A stretch of DNA of 52,425 nt from an uncultured Bacteroidaceae bacterium (GCA_944320785.1 CALUIR010000018.1:1-52425), one strand, 5' to 3'; counted from the first letter of the stretch, positions 7,128-15,990 are shown. Translations and numbers: made by a program. Notes: generated by a model not told the origin, from the sequence alone.

Positions 7128-8522
7128 TTAGTCTTCATCCTTTACCACGCCTGCCCGCTTCAACTGCGCCAACAACCGCGTTGCCCGAATGCAGCCAAGG
7201 GCAAAATGTCTTTGCAAATCGGCAGCGTTCACGCCTTTCTTCCTTTTGGCATACCGGGAGGCTTCTTCAAACAACGGGTCGCGTTGCGCCTCCATGCACG
7301 CCTCTCCATTGGTCGCTTCCGGCAAGACATACGCTTCCGCCTCCCCTGCATGTTCATGAACGTAGCGCACCACCCGCGCTATCTCCGGCATATCCACCCA
7401 TGCGCCTTGCGCACGGACAGTTTCGCCATTCGCGGAAAACAACAAGTCGCCACAGCCCATCAAACAGTTAGCACCGGGTTCGTCAAGGATAGTGCGCGAG
7501 TCTATCACGGAAGAAACACGGAATGCCACCCTTGCCGGGAAGTTGGCTTTGAGGGTGCCGGTGATAATATTACAGGTAGGCCGCTGGGTGGCTATCACCA
7601 AATGGATGCCAACGATGTGCGCCAATTGCGCAAGGCGAACGATGAGCCGCATTGCTTCTTCGCCTGCTGACAGGAGAATCTCGCTGAGTTCGTCAACAAC
7701 GGCTACGATAGATGGCAAACGCTTGCGCGAAGGCAAAGCATTGTATTCTTTGACATTGCGCACCTGCGCCTCTTTCAGCAAGGCATAGCGGATGTCCATC
7801 TCCTTGCAAAGAGACCGAAGGGCATCAACGGAAGTACCAACATCGGCCGCCACCGCACTGCCACCATCGGACAGCTTGGCAAGGAAAGCATCACCCAAAT
7901 CCCTATATACATCAAACTCCACTCCCTTAGGATCTATCAACACGAATTTAAGTTCATCGGGACGCTTCGCATAAAGCAAGGAGACAATCAGGCTGTGGAG
8001 AAACACCGTTTTCCCTTGCGCGGTAGCGCCGCCCACCAGCAAATGAGGCATCGCAGCCAAGTCAGCCGCCAACGGTTCGCCAGCCACGGTTCGACCGATG
8101 GCCACCGGCAATTCCATATTGCTGTCCGCAAAGGCCGAAGTTTCCAAGATGTCCCTCAAAGCCACCGTGCAGGGATGGTCATTGCCGATTTCAATGCCGA
8201 TTGTTCCCGTTTTCAGGGACGGCATGGGTATCACGATGCGCAAACCTTTCAGCGATGTACCTAACATAAAATCATCTTCCATCCCGCGCAACCTGCGCAA
8301 ATAGGCACCCGATTCCAATGTCACTTCATAAAGGCTGACGGATGGCCCGGCATGCACCTCTATGGAAGCAACGACATCCATTCCTAACCATGCAAAGATT
8401 CCCGCAATCTGTTTCTTTTTCCGTTCCGCTTCTTCTTCCGGCAAGAACGAAGCAACCGCGTTTCCCGATTCAGACAATAAATCGACGGGAAAGCATTTTC
8501 CATTCACATTCGTTTGTTCCAT
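7128..8522 (-). CDS. Soluble FtsK/SpoIIIE-family DNA translocase
   Basis: The 464 residues contain the whole FtsK motor and no membrane segments. The alpha domain spans roughly 30-130. Walker A GATAQGKT is at 165-172, FVLIDPKG at 193-200, Walker B AVVDEL at 274-279, and the IATQRP segment follows. A C-terminal winged-helix gamma domain spans about 415-464, starting DPLFEEA as in FtsK gamma. Chromosomal FtsK is usually about 800 residues with four N-terminal membrane helices, so this is a free-standing paralogue. Such motors pump double-stranded DNA in a hexamer, and gamma domains read KOPS-like sequences. Its neighbours are an FtsZ-like and a DnaB-like relic and DUF262 genes, which suggests a mobile or defence setting. 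Confidence 0.88.
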   Translation of the reverse strand: MEQTNVNGKCFPVDLLSESGNAVASFLPEEEAERKKKQIAGIFAWLGMDVVASIEVHAGPSVSLYEVTLESGAYLRRLRGMEDDFMLGTSLKGLRIVIPMPSLKTGTIGIEIGNDHPCTVALRDILETSAFADSNMELPVAIGRTVAGEPLAADLAAMPHLLVGGATAQGKTVFLHSLIVSLLYAKRPDELKFVLIDPKGVEFDVYRDLGDAFLAKLSDGGSAVAADVGTSVDALRSLCKEMDIRYALLKEAQVRNVKEYNALPSRKRLPSIVAVVDELSEILLSAGEEAMRLIVRLAQLAHIVGIHLVIATQRPTCNIITGTLKANFPARVAFRVSSVIDSRTILDEPGANCLMGCGDLLFSANGETVRAQGAWVDMPEIARVVRYVHEHAGEAEAYVLPEATNGEACMEAQRDPLFEEASRYAKRKKGVNAADLQRHFALGCIRATRLLAQLKRAGVVKDED

Positions 8523-8992
8523 TGCACATTTGTTGTTTTACGTTTTGCCTCAACTGTCGTGTTCGGCCTACCGGCTGTGCGAAAAATGAAAGGGCACAGC
8601 ACCCGTCTCCAACTCATCTTTTCGGTAAGGCTCTGGTAAAGCCCGGAATCAAAAATAAGAGGAAAGCAGCCTGCGCCCTTGAAGGGTGCAAACATGCTTG
8701 GCCTTTATTCTCTGATTCCTTGTTGAATTTACCAGATTTAACCGAATCAAATAATTGCCAGCAAGTTATGCTATGTGCGTGAATCTATCGTCGTTTTTCT
8801 CTTTTCGTCTCCTTTCGTTTTTGAGGTTTATCGCGTCAAAACTATCAAAAATTATCGGGAACGCCAAAGAAAAGCCGAAAAAAGCACACGCAAGCCGCTT
8901 TCGTCTGCAAAGTAAAAGAGAGGCAGTGCCAAAGCGTTGCACAGGCTCTGCTTTTTTATGAAATAGGGAGATTTATGGGCGAAACAGGGGCT
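8523..8992. other. 470-bp intergenic region, AT-rich, no gene seen
   Basis: No convincing open frame is present. It holds the upstream region of the FtsK-like gene (no TAnnTTTG box near the ATG), direct-repeat copy B (8905-8943) and a weak terminator-like hairpin for the metallophosphatase gene. Several short T-rich stretches lie at 8790-8860. It may mark the edge between the accessory cluster and housekeeping genes. Confidence 0.5.
8905..8943. repeat. Direct repeat, copy B (partner at 688-726)
   Basis: CTGCAAAG, 14 bases, then TGCCAAAGCGTTGCACA: the same blocks and spacing as copy A. On the minus strand it overlaps an imperfect hairpin (GTGC / GCAC and AGAG / CTCT arms) followed by CTTTTACTTT, which may terminate the metallophosphatase transcript. 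Confidence 0.5.
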
Positions 8993-9667
8993 TTATTCCT
9001 CTAAATACAGGCAATTGCCGTAGCGGAGGCAGTCGCAGAACACGATCTTGCCGCCGCCTGTTCCCTGACGCTCCGTCACTTCGGCCACGCGGTTATGCCC
9101 CACGATTTGCGTGAAGCCATGCAAAGGGTCGTCCAATTCATCGATGTCCGCCCAGAAGATGCCGCCCCGATCCCCCTTGCGGCCGCCCCGCAACTCTCCC
9201 ACACGGCACAAGGATGCCACTTGTGCGTCGGAAGGATGGTTCAATTGTTCAGCTATCGGGCGGGAGATGTCGCCACGGAAATCTTCCGTGAACCACGCTT
9301 GCGAGATGCCTGCATGGGTGAATACCTTGTTGCCTTCTTGGCAAGCATACTGGAACAGGCTGAAGTTTTCCAAAAAAAGCTGGGAGGCTTTCTCCGCTAT
9401 CTGATAGTTGAAGCGCGAAGCAATGGGAGCGTCGCTGCTGAAATAGTGCAGGTCGTGGTTGCCCAGCAGCAGCACCACATCATCGGGGCGGCTCCTTTTC
9501 AATGCCATGATGGCTCGCAGGTTGTCCAGCAACGTTTTGCCGGGAATATACTCGTAAGGGTCCAGGTAATCCCCCAAGAACACAATGCGGCAACCGGGAT
9601 GGGCTTCCACTATTTCCCTCCAATAGTCCAACCCGTGTATGTCGCCTATCGCTATCATCGGTTTCAT
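8993..9667 (-). CDS. Calcineurin-like metallophosphoesterase
   Basis: This 224-residue protein has the di-metal phosphoesterase motifs in order: GDIHG at 8-12, GDYLDP about 25 residues later, GNHDLHYF in the middle, a late FTHAG and IVGHNRV. This is the class of PPP-type and symmetrical ApppA-hydrolase-like phosphatases; the substrate cannot be told. It begins 4 bp after the stop of the exonuclease gene, so the two form an operon. The product could act on protein phosphates or nucleotides. Confidence 0.85.
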   Translation of the reverse strand: MKPMIAIGDIHGLDYWREIVEAHPGCRIVFLGDYLDPYEYIPGKTLLDNLRAIMALKRSRPDDVVLLLGNHDLHYFSSDAPIASRFNYQIAEKASQLFLENFSLFQYACQEGNKVFTHAGISQAWFTEDFRGDISRPIAEQLNHPSDAQVASLCRVGELRGGRKGDRGGIFWADIDELDDPLHGFTQIVGHNRVAEVTERQGTGGGKIVFCDCLRYGNCLYLEE

Positions 9668-9671
9668 GCGG

Positions 9672-10166
9672 TCACAATACTTTTATGGCAATGCAAGCGC
9701 AAGCCTCGGCATCGGCCAAGGCATGATGGTGCTGCGTCAGGTCATAGCCGCAACGCGCCGCTACCGTGGGCAACCGATGGTCGGGAAGTTCCTTGCCGAA
9801 CACCCGGCGGGCGGCACGGCACGTGCAATGGAACTCATACCCCGGATAATCCATCCCATAAGCACGGAACACGGCTTTCAGGCAACCTTCATCGAAAGAA
9901 CTGTTGTGGGCCACCAAAGGCAAGCCTTCGATCAACGGCGCCACTTCGCTCCATACCTCCGGGAAAAGGGCTGCATTGGCGGTATCTTGACAGGTCATGC
10001 CATGCACCCGTGTATTCCAATAATCATAATACTCAGGAAAAGGACGAATCAAACGGTACAAGCGTTCCGATACTTCCCTGCCGCGAACCACCACAATCCC
10101 CACGCTGCACACGCTGGAAGGATTGCGGTTGGCGGTCTCAAAATCAATGGCTGCAAAATCATTCAT
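9672..10166 (-). CDS. DEDDh 3'-5' exonuclease (DNA polymerase III epsilon-like)
   Basis: In 164 residues the three Exo motifs are visible. Exo I is FAAIDFETA near residue 4. Exo II is VAHNSSFDEGCL in the middle. Exo III is HHALADAEAC near the end, with the DEDDh histidine. A VHGMT segment typical of the family precedes Exo II. The length fits a stand-alone epsilon-like exonuclease used in DNA or RNA trimming; it lacks extra domains. It is followed after 4 bp by the metallophosphatase gene. A TATTTTTG -7 element (10192-10199) lies upstream. Confidence 0.88.
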   Translation of the reverse strand: MNDFAAIDFETANRNPSSVCSVGIVVVRGREVSERLYRLIRPFPEYYDYWNTRVHGMTCQDTANAALFPEVWSEVAPLIEGLPLVAHNSSFDEGCLKAVFRAYGMDYPGYEFHCTCRAARRVFGKELPDHRLPTVAARCGYDLTQHHHALADAEACACIAIKVL

Positions 10167-10191
10167 GCCGAAACAACACTAAACTCACACG

Positions 10192-10199
10192 CAAAAATA
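10192..10199 (-). promoter_or_regulatory. -7 element for the exonuclease-phosphatase operon
   Basis: The minus strand reads TATTTTTG, a TAnnTTTG match about 26 bp before the ATG at 10166. No TTTG is found at the ideal distance upstream. Confidence 0.5.
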
Positions 10200-10309
10200 C
10201 AAAAACCATCTGCCAAAACAACGCATATCCTCCAAACAATTCCCCAAAACATGCCGATAGCCCTATTCCATAAAAGAAACTAACAGAAGAATAAATTCTG
10301 CCGTACAAG

Positions 10310-10340
10310 TTTGATAATTGAAACATTAACGCTAATTTTG
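10310..10340 (+). promoter_or_regulatory. Promoter of tig-clpP
   Basis: TTTG (10310-10313), 19 bp, TAATTTTG (10333-10340) matches the Bacteroidetes vegetative promoter exactly. The start of transcription should fall near 10347, giving a leader of about 47 bases before tig. Confidence 0.8.
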
Positions 10341-10393
10341 CGCTCCGTTTTATAGCAACGATTCATAAATTTATCACATAAATATTTGTCAGA

Positions 10394-11749
10394 ATGAACA
10401 TTTCATTGCAGAACATCGACAAAGTAAGCGCATTGCTTACGGTACAAATCGAAAAAGCAGACTATGAAGGAGAGGTGGAAAAAGCACTGAAGAACATCCG
10501 CAAGAAAGCAAACATCCCCGGATTCCGTCCCGGGCAAGTACCTGCCGGGCTGATTAAGAAACAATACGGGAAGGCTGTGCTTGCCGATGAAGTGAACAAG
10601 CTATTGCAAGATAAAGTTTACGAATACCTTCGTGACAAAAAAGTGAACATGCTGGGCGAACCGTTGCCGAATGAAGAAAAGCAGCAGCCTGTGGATTTCA
10701 ACACCATGGAGACGTTTGAATTCGTGTTCGATATTGCCTTGGCACCCGAATTCAAAGCAGAGTTGTCACAAGCCGACACCATCGATTACTACACGATTCA
10801 AGTAGATGACGAAATGGTGGAACGCCAAATCAAGTCCTACACACAGCGCAACGGCAAATACGAAAAGGCAGACTCCTATCAAGACAGAGACATGCTGAAA
10901 GGGCTTCTCGCTGAATTGGACGAAGCCGGCAACACCAAAGAAGGCGGCCTCCAAGTGGAGAAAGCCACATTGATGCCCGTCTATATGGCAGACGACGAGC
11001 AGAAAGCCATCTTCGCCAACGCGAAAGTGAACGACGTATTGGTGTTCAACCCGAACAAGGCTTTCAAAGGCAACGAAGCCGAACTGTCATCCCTGCTGAA
11101 AATCAAGAAAGAGGAAGTGGCTGCACACACCGGCAACTTCAGCTTCCAGATTGAAGAAATCACCCGCTACGTGGATGGCGAACTGAACCAGGAAATCTTC
11201 GACCAGGTGTTCGGCAAGGATACAGTGAAGACGGAAGAAGAATTCCGTGCAAAGGTGAAAGAGATGCTGGCTGCCAACTTGGTGGCCGACAGCGACTACA
11301 AATTCCTGCTGGACGCACGCAACTACCTGATGAACAAAATCGGCAAACTGGAATATCCCGACGCACTGCTGAAACGCATCATGCTCAAGAACAATGAGGA
11401 GAAAGGCGAGGCATTCGTAGCCGAAAACTATGACAAGAGCATCGAGGAACTGACATGGCATCTTATCAAAGAGCAACTCGTGCAGGCCAACGGCATCAAA
11501 GTAGAGAAAGACGACATCGAAAAGATGGCAAAAGAAGTCACGAAAATCCAGTTCGCGCAATACGGCATGCTCAATGTGCCGGACGACCTGCTGGCCAACT
11601 ACGCACAAGAGATGATGAAGAAGCAGGATTCGGTGAACAACTTGGTAAACCGCGTCATCGAAGCCAAGCTCACCGTTGCCCTGAAACAACAAGTCACCCT
11701 CAACAACAAAAGCGTGACCTTGGACGAGTTTAACAAAATGTTCGCATAA
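10394..11749 (+). CDS. tig: Trigger factor
   Basis: This 451-residue protein is a ribosome-bound chaperone with peptidyl-prolyl isomerase ancestry. The N-terminal ribosome-binding domain carries the signature GFRPGQVP (about 44-51; the family has GFRxGKxP). A divergent FKBP-like middle segment and a long helical C-terminal domain rich in Lys and Glu follow. The length matches the Bacteroidetes family. It acts on nascent chains at the ribosomal exit. clpP follows after 5 bp, an ordinary pairing of chaperone and protease. Confidence 0.95.
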   Translation: MNISLQNIDKVSALLTVQIEKADYEGEVEKALKNIRKKANIPGFRPGQVPAGLIKKQYGKAVLADEVNKLLQDKVYEYLRDKKVNMLGEPLPNEEKQQPVDFNTMETFEFVFDIALAPEFKAELSQADTIDYYTIQVDDEMVERQIKSYTQRNGKYEKADSYQDRDMLKGLLAELDEAGNTKEGGLQVEKATLMPVYMADDEQKAIFANAKVNDVLVFNPNKAFKGNEAELSSLLKIKKEEVAAHTGNFSFQIEEITRYVDGELNQEIFDQVFGKDTVKTEEEFRAKVKEMLAANLVADSDYKFLLDARNYLMNKIGKLEYPDALLKRIMLKNNEEKGEAFVAENYDKSIEELTWHLIKEQLVQANGIKVEKDDIEKMAKEVTKIQFAQYGMLNVPDDLLANYAQEMMKKQDSVNNLVNRVIEAKLTVALKQQVTLNNKSVTLDEFNKMFA

Positions 11750-11754
11750 AAGAC

Positions 11755-12453
11755 ATGGACGATTTCAGAAAATATGCCGTCAAGCATTTGGGGATGAACG
11801 GCCTGGCGCTGGATGAGGTCATCAAGTCGCAAGCCAGCTACCTGAATCCCTACATCTTGGAAGAACGCCAACTGAACGTGACCCAACTGGATGTGTTCTC
11901 CCGCCTCATGATGGACCGCATCATCTTCTTAGGCACAGCCATCGATGACTACACGGCCAACACCTTGCAGGCACAGTTGCTCTATTTGGATTCTGCCGAC
12001 TCAGGGAAGGATATCTCCATCTACATCAACTCGCCGGGCGGGTCTGTCTATGCCGGGCTGGGCATCTATGACACCATGCAATTCATTGCGAGCGACGTGG
12101 CCACCATCTGCACCGGCATGGCGGCATCGATGGCGGCTGTCCTGCTGGTGGCCGGGAAAGAAGGCAAACGTTCTGCCCTGAAACACTCACGGGTGATGAT
12201 ACACCAGCCGATGGGCGGGGCGCAAGGACAGGCTTCAGACATTGAAATCACGGCCCGCGAAATCCAGAAGCTCAAGAAAGAACTGTACACCATCATTGCA
12301 GACCATTCGCACACGCCCTTCGACAAGGTGTGGGCGGATTCGGACCGCGACTATTGGATGACGGCTGAAGAAGCCAAAGCCTACGGCATGGTGGACGAAG
12401 TGCTGCAACGAAAACCGCAAGACGTCCAAGGGAACGTTCCTGCACAACCTTAA
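11755..12453 (+). CDS. clpP: ATP-dependent Clp protease, proteolytic subunit
   Basis: The 232 residues contain the ClpP catalytic triad: Ser125 in GMAASMA, His150 in MIHQPMGG and Asp199 in DSDRDYWM. The oxyanion segment INSPGGSV is at 91-98. About 30 extra N-terminal residues precede the usual core, as in Bacteroidetes ClpP. The peptidase forms tetradecamers that degrade unfolded proteins with ClpX or ClpA/C ATPases. It follows tig by 5 bp. No clpX follows: a terminator and the convergent biotin operon come next, so its partner must lie elsewhere. Confidence 0.96.
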   Translation: MDDFRKYAVKHLGMNGLALDEVIKSQASYLNPYILEERQLNVTQLDVFSRLMMDRIIFLGTAIDDYTANTLQAQLLYLDSADSGKDISIYINSPGGSVYAGLGIYDTMQFIASDVATICTGMAASMAAVLLVAGKEGKRSALKHSRVMIHQPMGGAQGQASDIEITAREIQKLKKELYTIIADHSHTPFDKVWADSDRDYWMTAEEAKAYGMVDEVLQRKPQDVQGNVPAQP

Positions 12454-12497
12454 GAGAAAAGCCGGATGGGAAAAGTTTCCATCCGGCTTTTCTCTTT
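12453..12497. terminator. Bidirectional terminator between clpP and bioD
   Basis: AGAGAAAAGCCGGATGG pairs with CCATCCGGCTTTTCTCT, a 17-bp stem with A-rich and T-rich ends, so it can stop transcription from both clpP and the convergent biotin operon. Confidence 0.9.
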
Positions 12498-12509
12498 CCA
12501 GGCATACCG

Positions 12510-13157
12510 CTACAGGCCAAGGCAAGGGAGGAGGATGAACTCCGCTCCCTTGAAGTTGCACCCCACATATTCCCGAAGATACATCTCCGTGTCTTGCTGG
12601 ATTGTCCTGTCTTCCCCTTCGGGATACAGGTTGTAAACCACCGCATGCAGGCAGATGCCCCGGCTGCGAATGGCTTCCAAGGACAGCAACGTGTGGCTGA
12701 TGCTGCCCAAACGCCCGGAAGTGACCAGCACCAGCGGATAGCCTTTCGCGACCACATAGTCAATCGTCAGGCAATCGCGGGTGAGGGGAACCATCAATCC
12801 CCCCGCGCCTTCCAGCAGCACGGCATCGTAGCGGCGCGACAGTTCCTCCGTTGCCCTTCCAATCTTCCCGAAGTCTATCGGGCGCTTGTCCAATTCCGAT
12901 GCCAAGTGCGGGGAACAGGGATAGCTGAATATCTCCGGCATGGTCAGCCGTTCTTCATCTTCCCGCAACCAGCCGCACCCCATGATGCGGCGGTGCAACG
13001 CTATGTCCTCCGACGCGCCCTCGTTGCCGGTCTGCACCAGTTTCTGCGTGATGGTGCGCACACCTTTCCCATTCCACGCACGGGCCAAGAAACCCGTCGC
13101 GTAACTTTTCCCTACGTTCGTGTCAATGCCACTCACGAAATACACGTTCTTTTCCAT
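12510..13157 (-). CDS. bioD: Dethiobiotin synthetase
   Basis: This 215-residue P-loop enzyme closes the ureido ring of dethiobiotin from 7,8-diaminopelargonate, CO2 and ATP. It starts VYFVSGIDTNVGKS, the Walker A motif of BioD, and has the EGAGGLMVPL motif in the middle. It is the last gene of the biotin operon, 4 bp after bioC, and is followed by a terminator shared with clpP. Confidence 0.95.
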   Translation of the reverse strand: MEKNVYFVSGIDTNVGKSYATGFLARAWNGKGVRTITQKLVQTGNEGASEDIALHRRIMGCGWLREDEERLTMPEIFSYPCSPHLASELDKRPIDFGKIGRATEELSRRYDAVLLEGAGGLMVPLTRDCLTIDYVVAKGYPLVLVTSGRLGSISHTLLSLEAIRSRGICLHAVVYNLYPEGEDRTIQQDTEMYLREYVGCNFKGAEFILLPCLGL

Positions 13158-13161
13158 ACGT

Positions 13162-13914
13162 TCATTGCTTTTTTGCTATCACATAAACAGGTCGGTAAGT
13201 GAGCGTGACCCCACCTCCATCCCCAAATTTTTCTTCATAACTGCGGCAAAACGCCTGCAAGGCCTGCTTGGTCCATGCGTTCCTGCCGATGCCGGTCACG
13301 CCGGTGCGCTTCAGATGCAGCAACACGTCACGCGGAGAGGAGAAGCGCAACTGCAACTCCGATTCCTCGCAATGCAACAGACAGTAAAAGGCCGACAGGC
13401 GTTCCTCCCAACATGGCAAGGAAGGATAAAACAACGAATGCCCGGACAGGGCGGAAACTTCCCGCAGGTTGCCGGGGCCGAACGTGCTGAAAGCGATGCA
13501 GCCTCCTCTGTCCAAATGCTGTCGGCACCCGGCTATGAAGCCCACAGGGTCGTCCAACCATTGCACAGCGGAGGCAGAGGCGATCAAGTCCAGCCTGTCC
13601 GGCAGACGGACGCTTTCAGCATCACCAGCCACGAAATGCACGGCACCGCCCGGCAAATCTGAATAAAAGCATTCAAATGCCCCGCAAAGGTCATTCAAAT
13701 ACAATTCCTCCGGCTTCGCCACTTCCAGCAACCCACGAGTGAGCAATCCGGTGCCGCACCCGATTTCCAGCACGCGACCGGCACACTGCCTCGCCGCATA
13801 AGTGCCTATCAACGCAGCCAACCGCGAGGCGATGCTACGCTGAGCTACGGCAGAATCTTCATAACTGCCCATGGCAACCGTAAAACGCCTCCTTACCAAT
13901 TCTTTATCCGTCAT
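13162..13914 (-). CDS. bioC: Malonyl-ACP O-methyltransferase
   Basis: BioC methylates malonyl-ACP so that fatty-acid synthesis can build pimeloyl-ACP methyl ester. The SAM-binding motif VLEIGCGTGLLT lies near residues 57-68, and QWLDDP at mid-chain fits BioC. I chose the ATG at 13914 because it places MTDKELVRRRF just ahead of the family's N-terminal helix. ATG 13941 and GTG 13956 are also possible. The gap to bioG holds a 21-bp repeat array. The frame is intact and bioD follows after 4 bp. Confidence 0.92.
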   Translation of the reverse strand: MTDKELVRRRFTVAMGSYEDSAVAQRSIASRLAALIGTYAARQCAGRVLEIGCGTGLLTRGLLEVAKPEELYLNDLCGAFECFYSDLPGGAVHFVAGDAESVRLPDRLDLIASASAVQWLDDPVGFIAGCRQHLDRGGCIAFSTFGPGNLREVSALSGHSLFYPSLPCWEERLSAFYCLLHCEESELQLRFSSPRDVLLHLKRTGVTGIGRNAWTKQALQAFCRSYEEKFGDGGGVTLTYRPVYVIAKKQ

Positions 13915-13970
13915 CCGTAATAAGCTTGAAACATCCTGCATAAAACTTCCATTCACCCGTGCTGCTTCTT

Positions 13971-14054
13971 CATCTTTAGGCTAGAGATATACATACTTAG
14001 CCTGAGGATGCACATCTTTAGCCTAAGGATACACATCCTTAACCTGAAGATGAA
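13971..14054. repeat. Tandem array of four 21-bp palindromic units (array 1)
   Basis: Units start at 13971, 13992, 14013 and 14034. Each is close to the 17-bp palindrome ATCCTTAGCCTAAGGAT plus a 4-base spacer. The same unit and the same copy number occur at 38183-38266, and the right flanks also match (TTGGCGG, GAA, GAACTT, CCA, ACGGGCAA in order). The array lies inside the biotin operon between bioG and bioC. The 21-bp period gives two DNA helical turns, or seven codons, per unit. Confidence 0.9.
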
Positions 14055-14135
14055 CTTCTTGGCGGGCAGAAACGAACTTTCCACACGGGCAACTTGGGTT
14101 TGCCGCCCGCACGGGCCAAAGTTTCCTCCCGCATC

Positions 14136-14828
14136 TTACGCCGGGGAAAGCCTGAAACCGAACTTCCACTCCGGCCAGCCTTCTATCGCCATCCGAAAGA
14201 ACAATTCCGAATAATGCTCCTCCCCGAACGTGCTGCACAACGTGCCCGGCTGCACAGACCATGCCGCCTGCTGGTTGGCAGGCGGGAATATCTTGTCACC
14301 CTCCCCGACCAAAGCATGCGTCCAAGCCAAAGAAGGAATGGGACGAGCCGCCACCTCACGGGCAAGAACCGCCAATTCTTCCCGCAATTCACCGGGCTGC
14401 CTCAACGGCCCGCAGGAGAGGAAACGCTTCACATTGGCTGCATCTCCGCACATCCGGCGACGGAACTTCGCCAAAACTATTGCATCGAACCGTTCCAACG
14501 TTCCATGGAAAACGGCCTTCGGTATGCCATACGCATCGTCCACCGGACGCAAGGTGCCGTTCAAGGCTATCTTCGCCGAAAACGGGAGACAGGCATCCTG
14601 CAAGACAATGCCTGCCGACCACACGCCCATCGACCATGCCACCAAGCGTATCTCCCGGTAGCCCTCCAGCAGACGGAAGTCGAAGTCCAATGAACGGTAA
14701 TCATAACACAATAAAAAATCGGCATCCGCCGGACGGTAACGGGAAAACAAACATTCCTCACCTCCCCAGCCAGAAAAGAACAATACCAGACGCGAATGCC
14801 CTTCACGAACCAAAAAACTACAATCCAT
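14136..14828 (-). CDS. bioG: Pimeloyl-ACP methyl ester esterase, BioG type
   Basis: This 230-residue DUF452-family alpha/beta hydrolase has the start LVLFFSGWGGEE and the nucleophile elbow LVAWSMGVW (Ser near residue 67). A late Asp (GEGDKIFP) and His (GEEHYSE) complete a plausible catalytic triad. BioG removes the methyl ester from pimeloyl-ACP after elongation, the role BioH plays in E. coli. Its start overlaps the end of bioF by 11 bp, giving translational coupling. About 220 bp separate it from bioC because the repeat array sits between them. Confidence 0.92.
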   Translation of the reverse strand: MDCSFLVREGHSRLVLFFSGWGGEECLFSRYRPADADFLLCYDYRSLDFDFRLLEGYREIRLVAWSMGVWSAGIVLQDACLPFSAKIALNGTLRPVDDAYGIPKAVFHGTLERFDAIVLAKFRRRMCGDAANVKRFLSCGPLRQPGELREELAVLAREVAARPIPSLAWTHALVGEGDKIFPPANQQAAWSVQPGTLCSTFGEEHYSELFFRMAIEGWPEWKFGFRLSPA

Positions 14829-15990
14829 CCCTTGCCTCCAATATATTCCGTACCAAACTGTTCACATTCTCCATGTGCATGCCTGCCGTCAGCGAAAAGC
14901 GTAACCGAGCCGTGCCTTCCGGCACCGTAGGCGGACGCACCGGAAGGACATAAAAGCCCCTGCGCTGAAGCACCTCCGCCCAACGGATGGACGCATTGCT
15001 ACCGCCCGCCAGCAAAGGCACGATATGCGTGCCGGACAAAGAAGGGAAACCTGCCGCCTGCAATGCCCCGCGCAACGCAGCCGAAAGGGCGGCCAAATGC
15101 CTGCGCCGCGCATCCATGCCTGGCAAACGGCGGAGCAGGAACAACGTCCACAACCAGTTCAAGGGCGGCAAAGCCGTAGAATAAATGAACGGGCGCATGC
15201 GGTTCACCAGATATTCACGCACCACACGGCTACACGCCACAAAGCCGCCCACCGAACCTAACGCCTTGCCGAACGTGCCGCAGATGTAGTCCAAATCATG
15301 AATGCAACCTTGTTCTTCCGCCAACCCTAAACCCTTTTCGCCCAACACGCCGAAAGCATGGGCTTCGTCCACATAAACAGACACGTTGCCGTAACGCCGC
15401 TTCATGGCGCAAATCTGCAACAGGGCGGCTTTGTCGCCATCCATGCTGTACACACTCTCTACTGCCACGATAATCCGGCTGTATTTCGCATGCGACTGCT
15501 CCAATATCTTCTCCAACTGCCCCATGTCGCCGTGGCGGAAACGGCAAAAGGCGGCCTGCGACAAGCGTATCCCGTCAATCAGGCTGGCATGCACCAGCTT
15601 GTCAGCCACTACCAGCGTGTCTTTCCCCGCAATAGCCGGCAATATTCCGACGTTCATGTGGTAACCACTGTTGAACACCAGCGCCGCTTCCTTGCCATAC
15701 ATCCCGGCAAGCAGCCTCTCCACTTCGCCGCAGACCGGGAAATCGCCGGACAGCAAGCGCGAAGAAGAAGCGCTCATCAGGAGATTATCCGCTGACAAGC
15801 CAGCCAGGAACTCCTCCCGCAACTCCCTTTCCGCTGCCAAACCCAGATAATCATTTGATGACAGGTTCAACATCTTCCTGCCGCCATGCCATACATAAGG
15901 GCCGTCATGCTCCAACGGCTGCAAACATCGGAGGTCGCCCGCAGCGTGGAGACGCTCTAACTCACTCGCAAAAGAAAAGATGCCGCTCAT
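14818..15990 (-). CDS. bioF: 8-Amino-7-oxononanoate synthase
   Basis: This 390-residue PLP enzyme condenses pimeloyl-ACP with alanine. Visible features are [12 protein letters not shown] near the start, [15 protein letters not shown] in the middle and the PLP lysine in [11 protein letters not shown]. The start at 15990 overlaps the bioA stop in an ATGA. A longer open frame reaching 16098 lies inside bioA and is rejected. The gene overlaps bioG at its 3' end. Confidence 0.95.
   Translation of the reverse strand: MSGIFSFASELERLHAAGDLRCLQPLEHDGPYVWHGGRKMLNLSSNDYLGLAAERELREEFLAGLSADNLLMSASSSRLLSGDFPVCGEVERLLAGMYGKEAALVFNSGYHMNVGILPAIAGKDTLVVADKLVHASLIDGIRLSQAAFCRFRHGDMGQLEKILEQSHAKYSRIIVAVESVYSMDGDKAALLQICAMKRRYGNVSVYVDEAHAFGVLGEKGLGLAEEQGCIHDLDYICGTFGKALGSVGGFVACSRVVREYLVNRMRPFIYSTALPPLNWLWTLFLLRRLPGMDARRRHLAALSAALRGALQAAGFPSLSGTHIVPLLAGGSNASIRWAEVLQRRGFYVLPVRPPTVPEGTARLRFSLTAGMHMENVNSLVRNILEARDGL

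Noticed and set aside
1-8990. Complete prophage or integrative element
   Set aside because: No integrase, relaxase, capsid or portal gene is visible, and the left boundary is outside the window; only a weak direct-repeat pair supports it.
13971-14054. CRISPR array
   Set aside because: Units are contiguous with only 4 bp between palindromes, there are four copies, no unique spacers and no cas genes.
14008-14214. Small plus-strand frame beginning with LRIHILNLKM-type heptads, and similar frames at 38.2 kb and 46.1 kb
   Set aside because: The heptads come from the 21-bp palindromic arrays and appear on both strands, so they reflect DNA repeat structure rather than protein selection.
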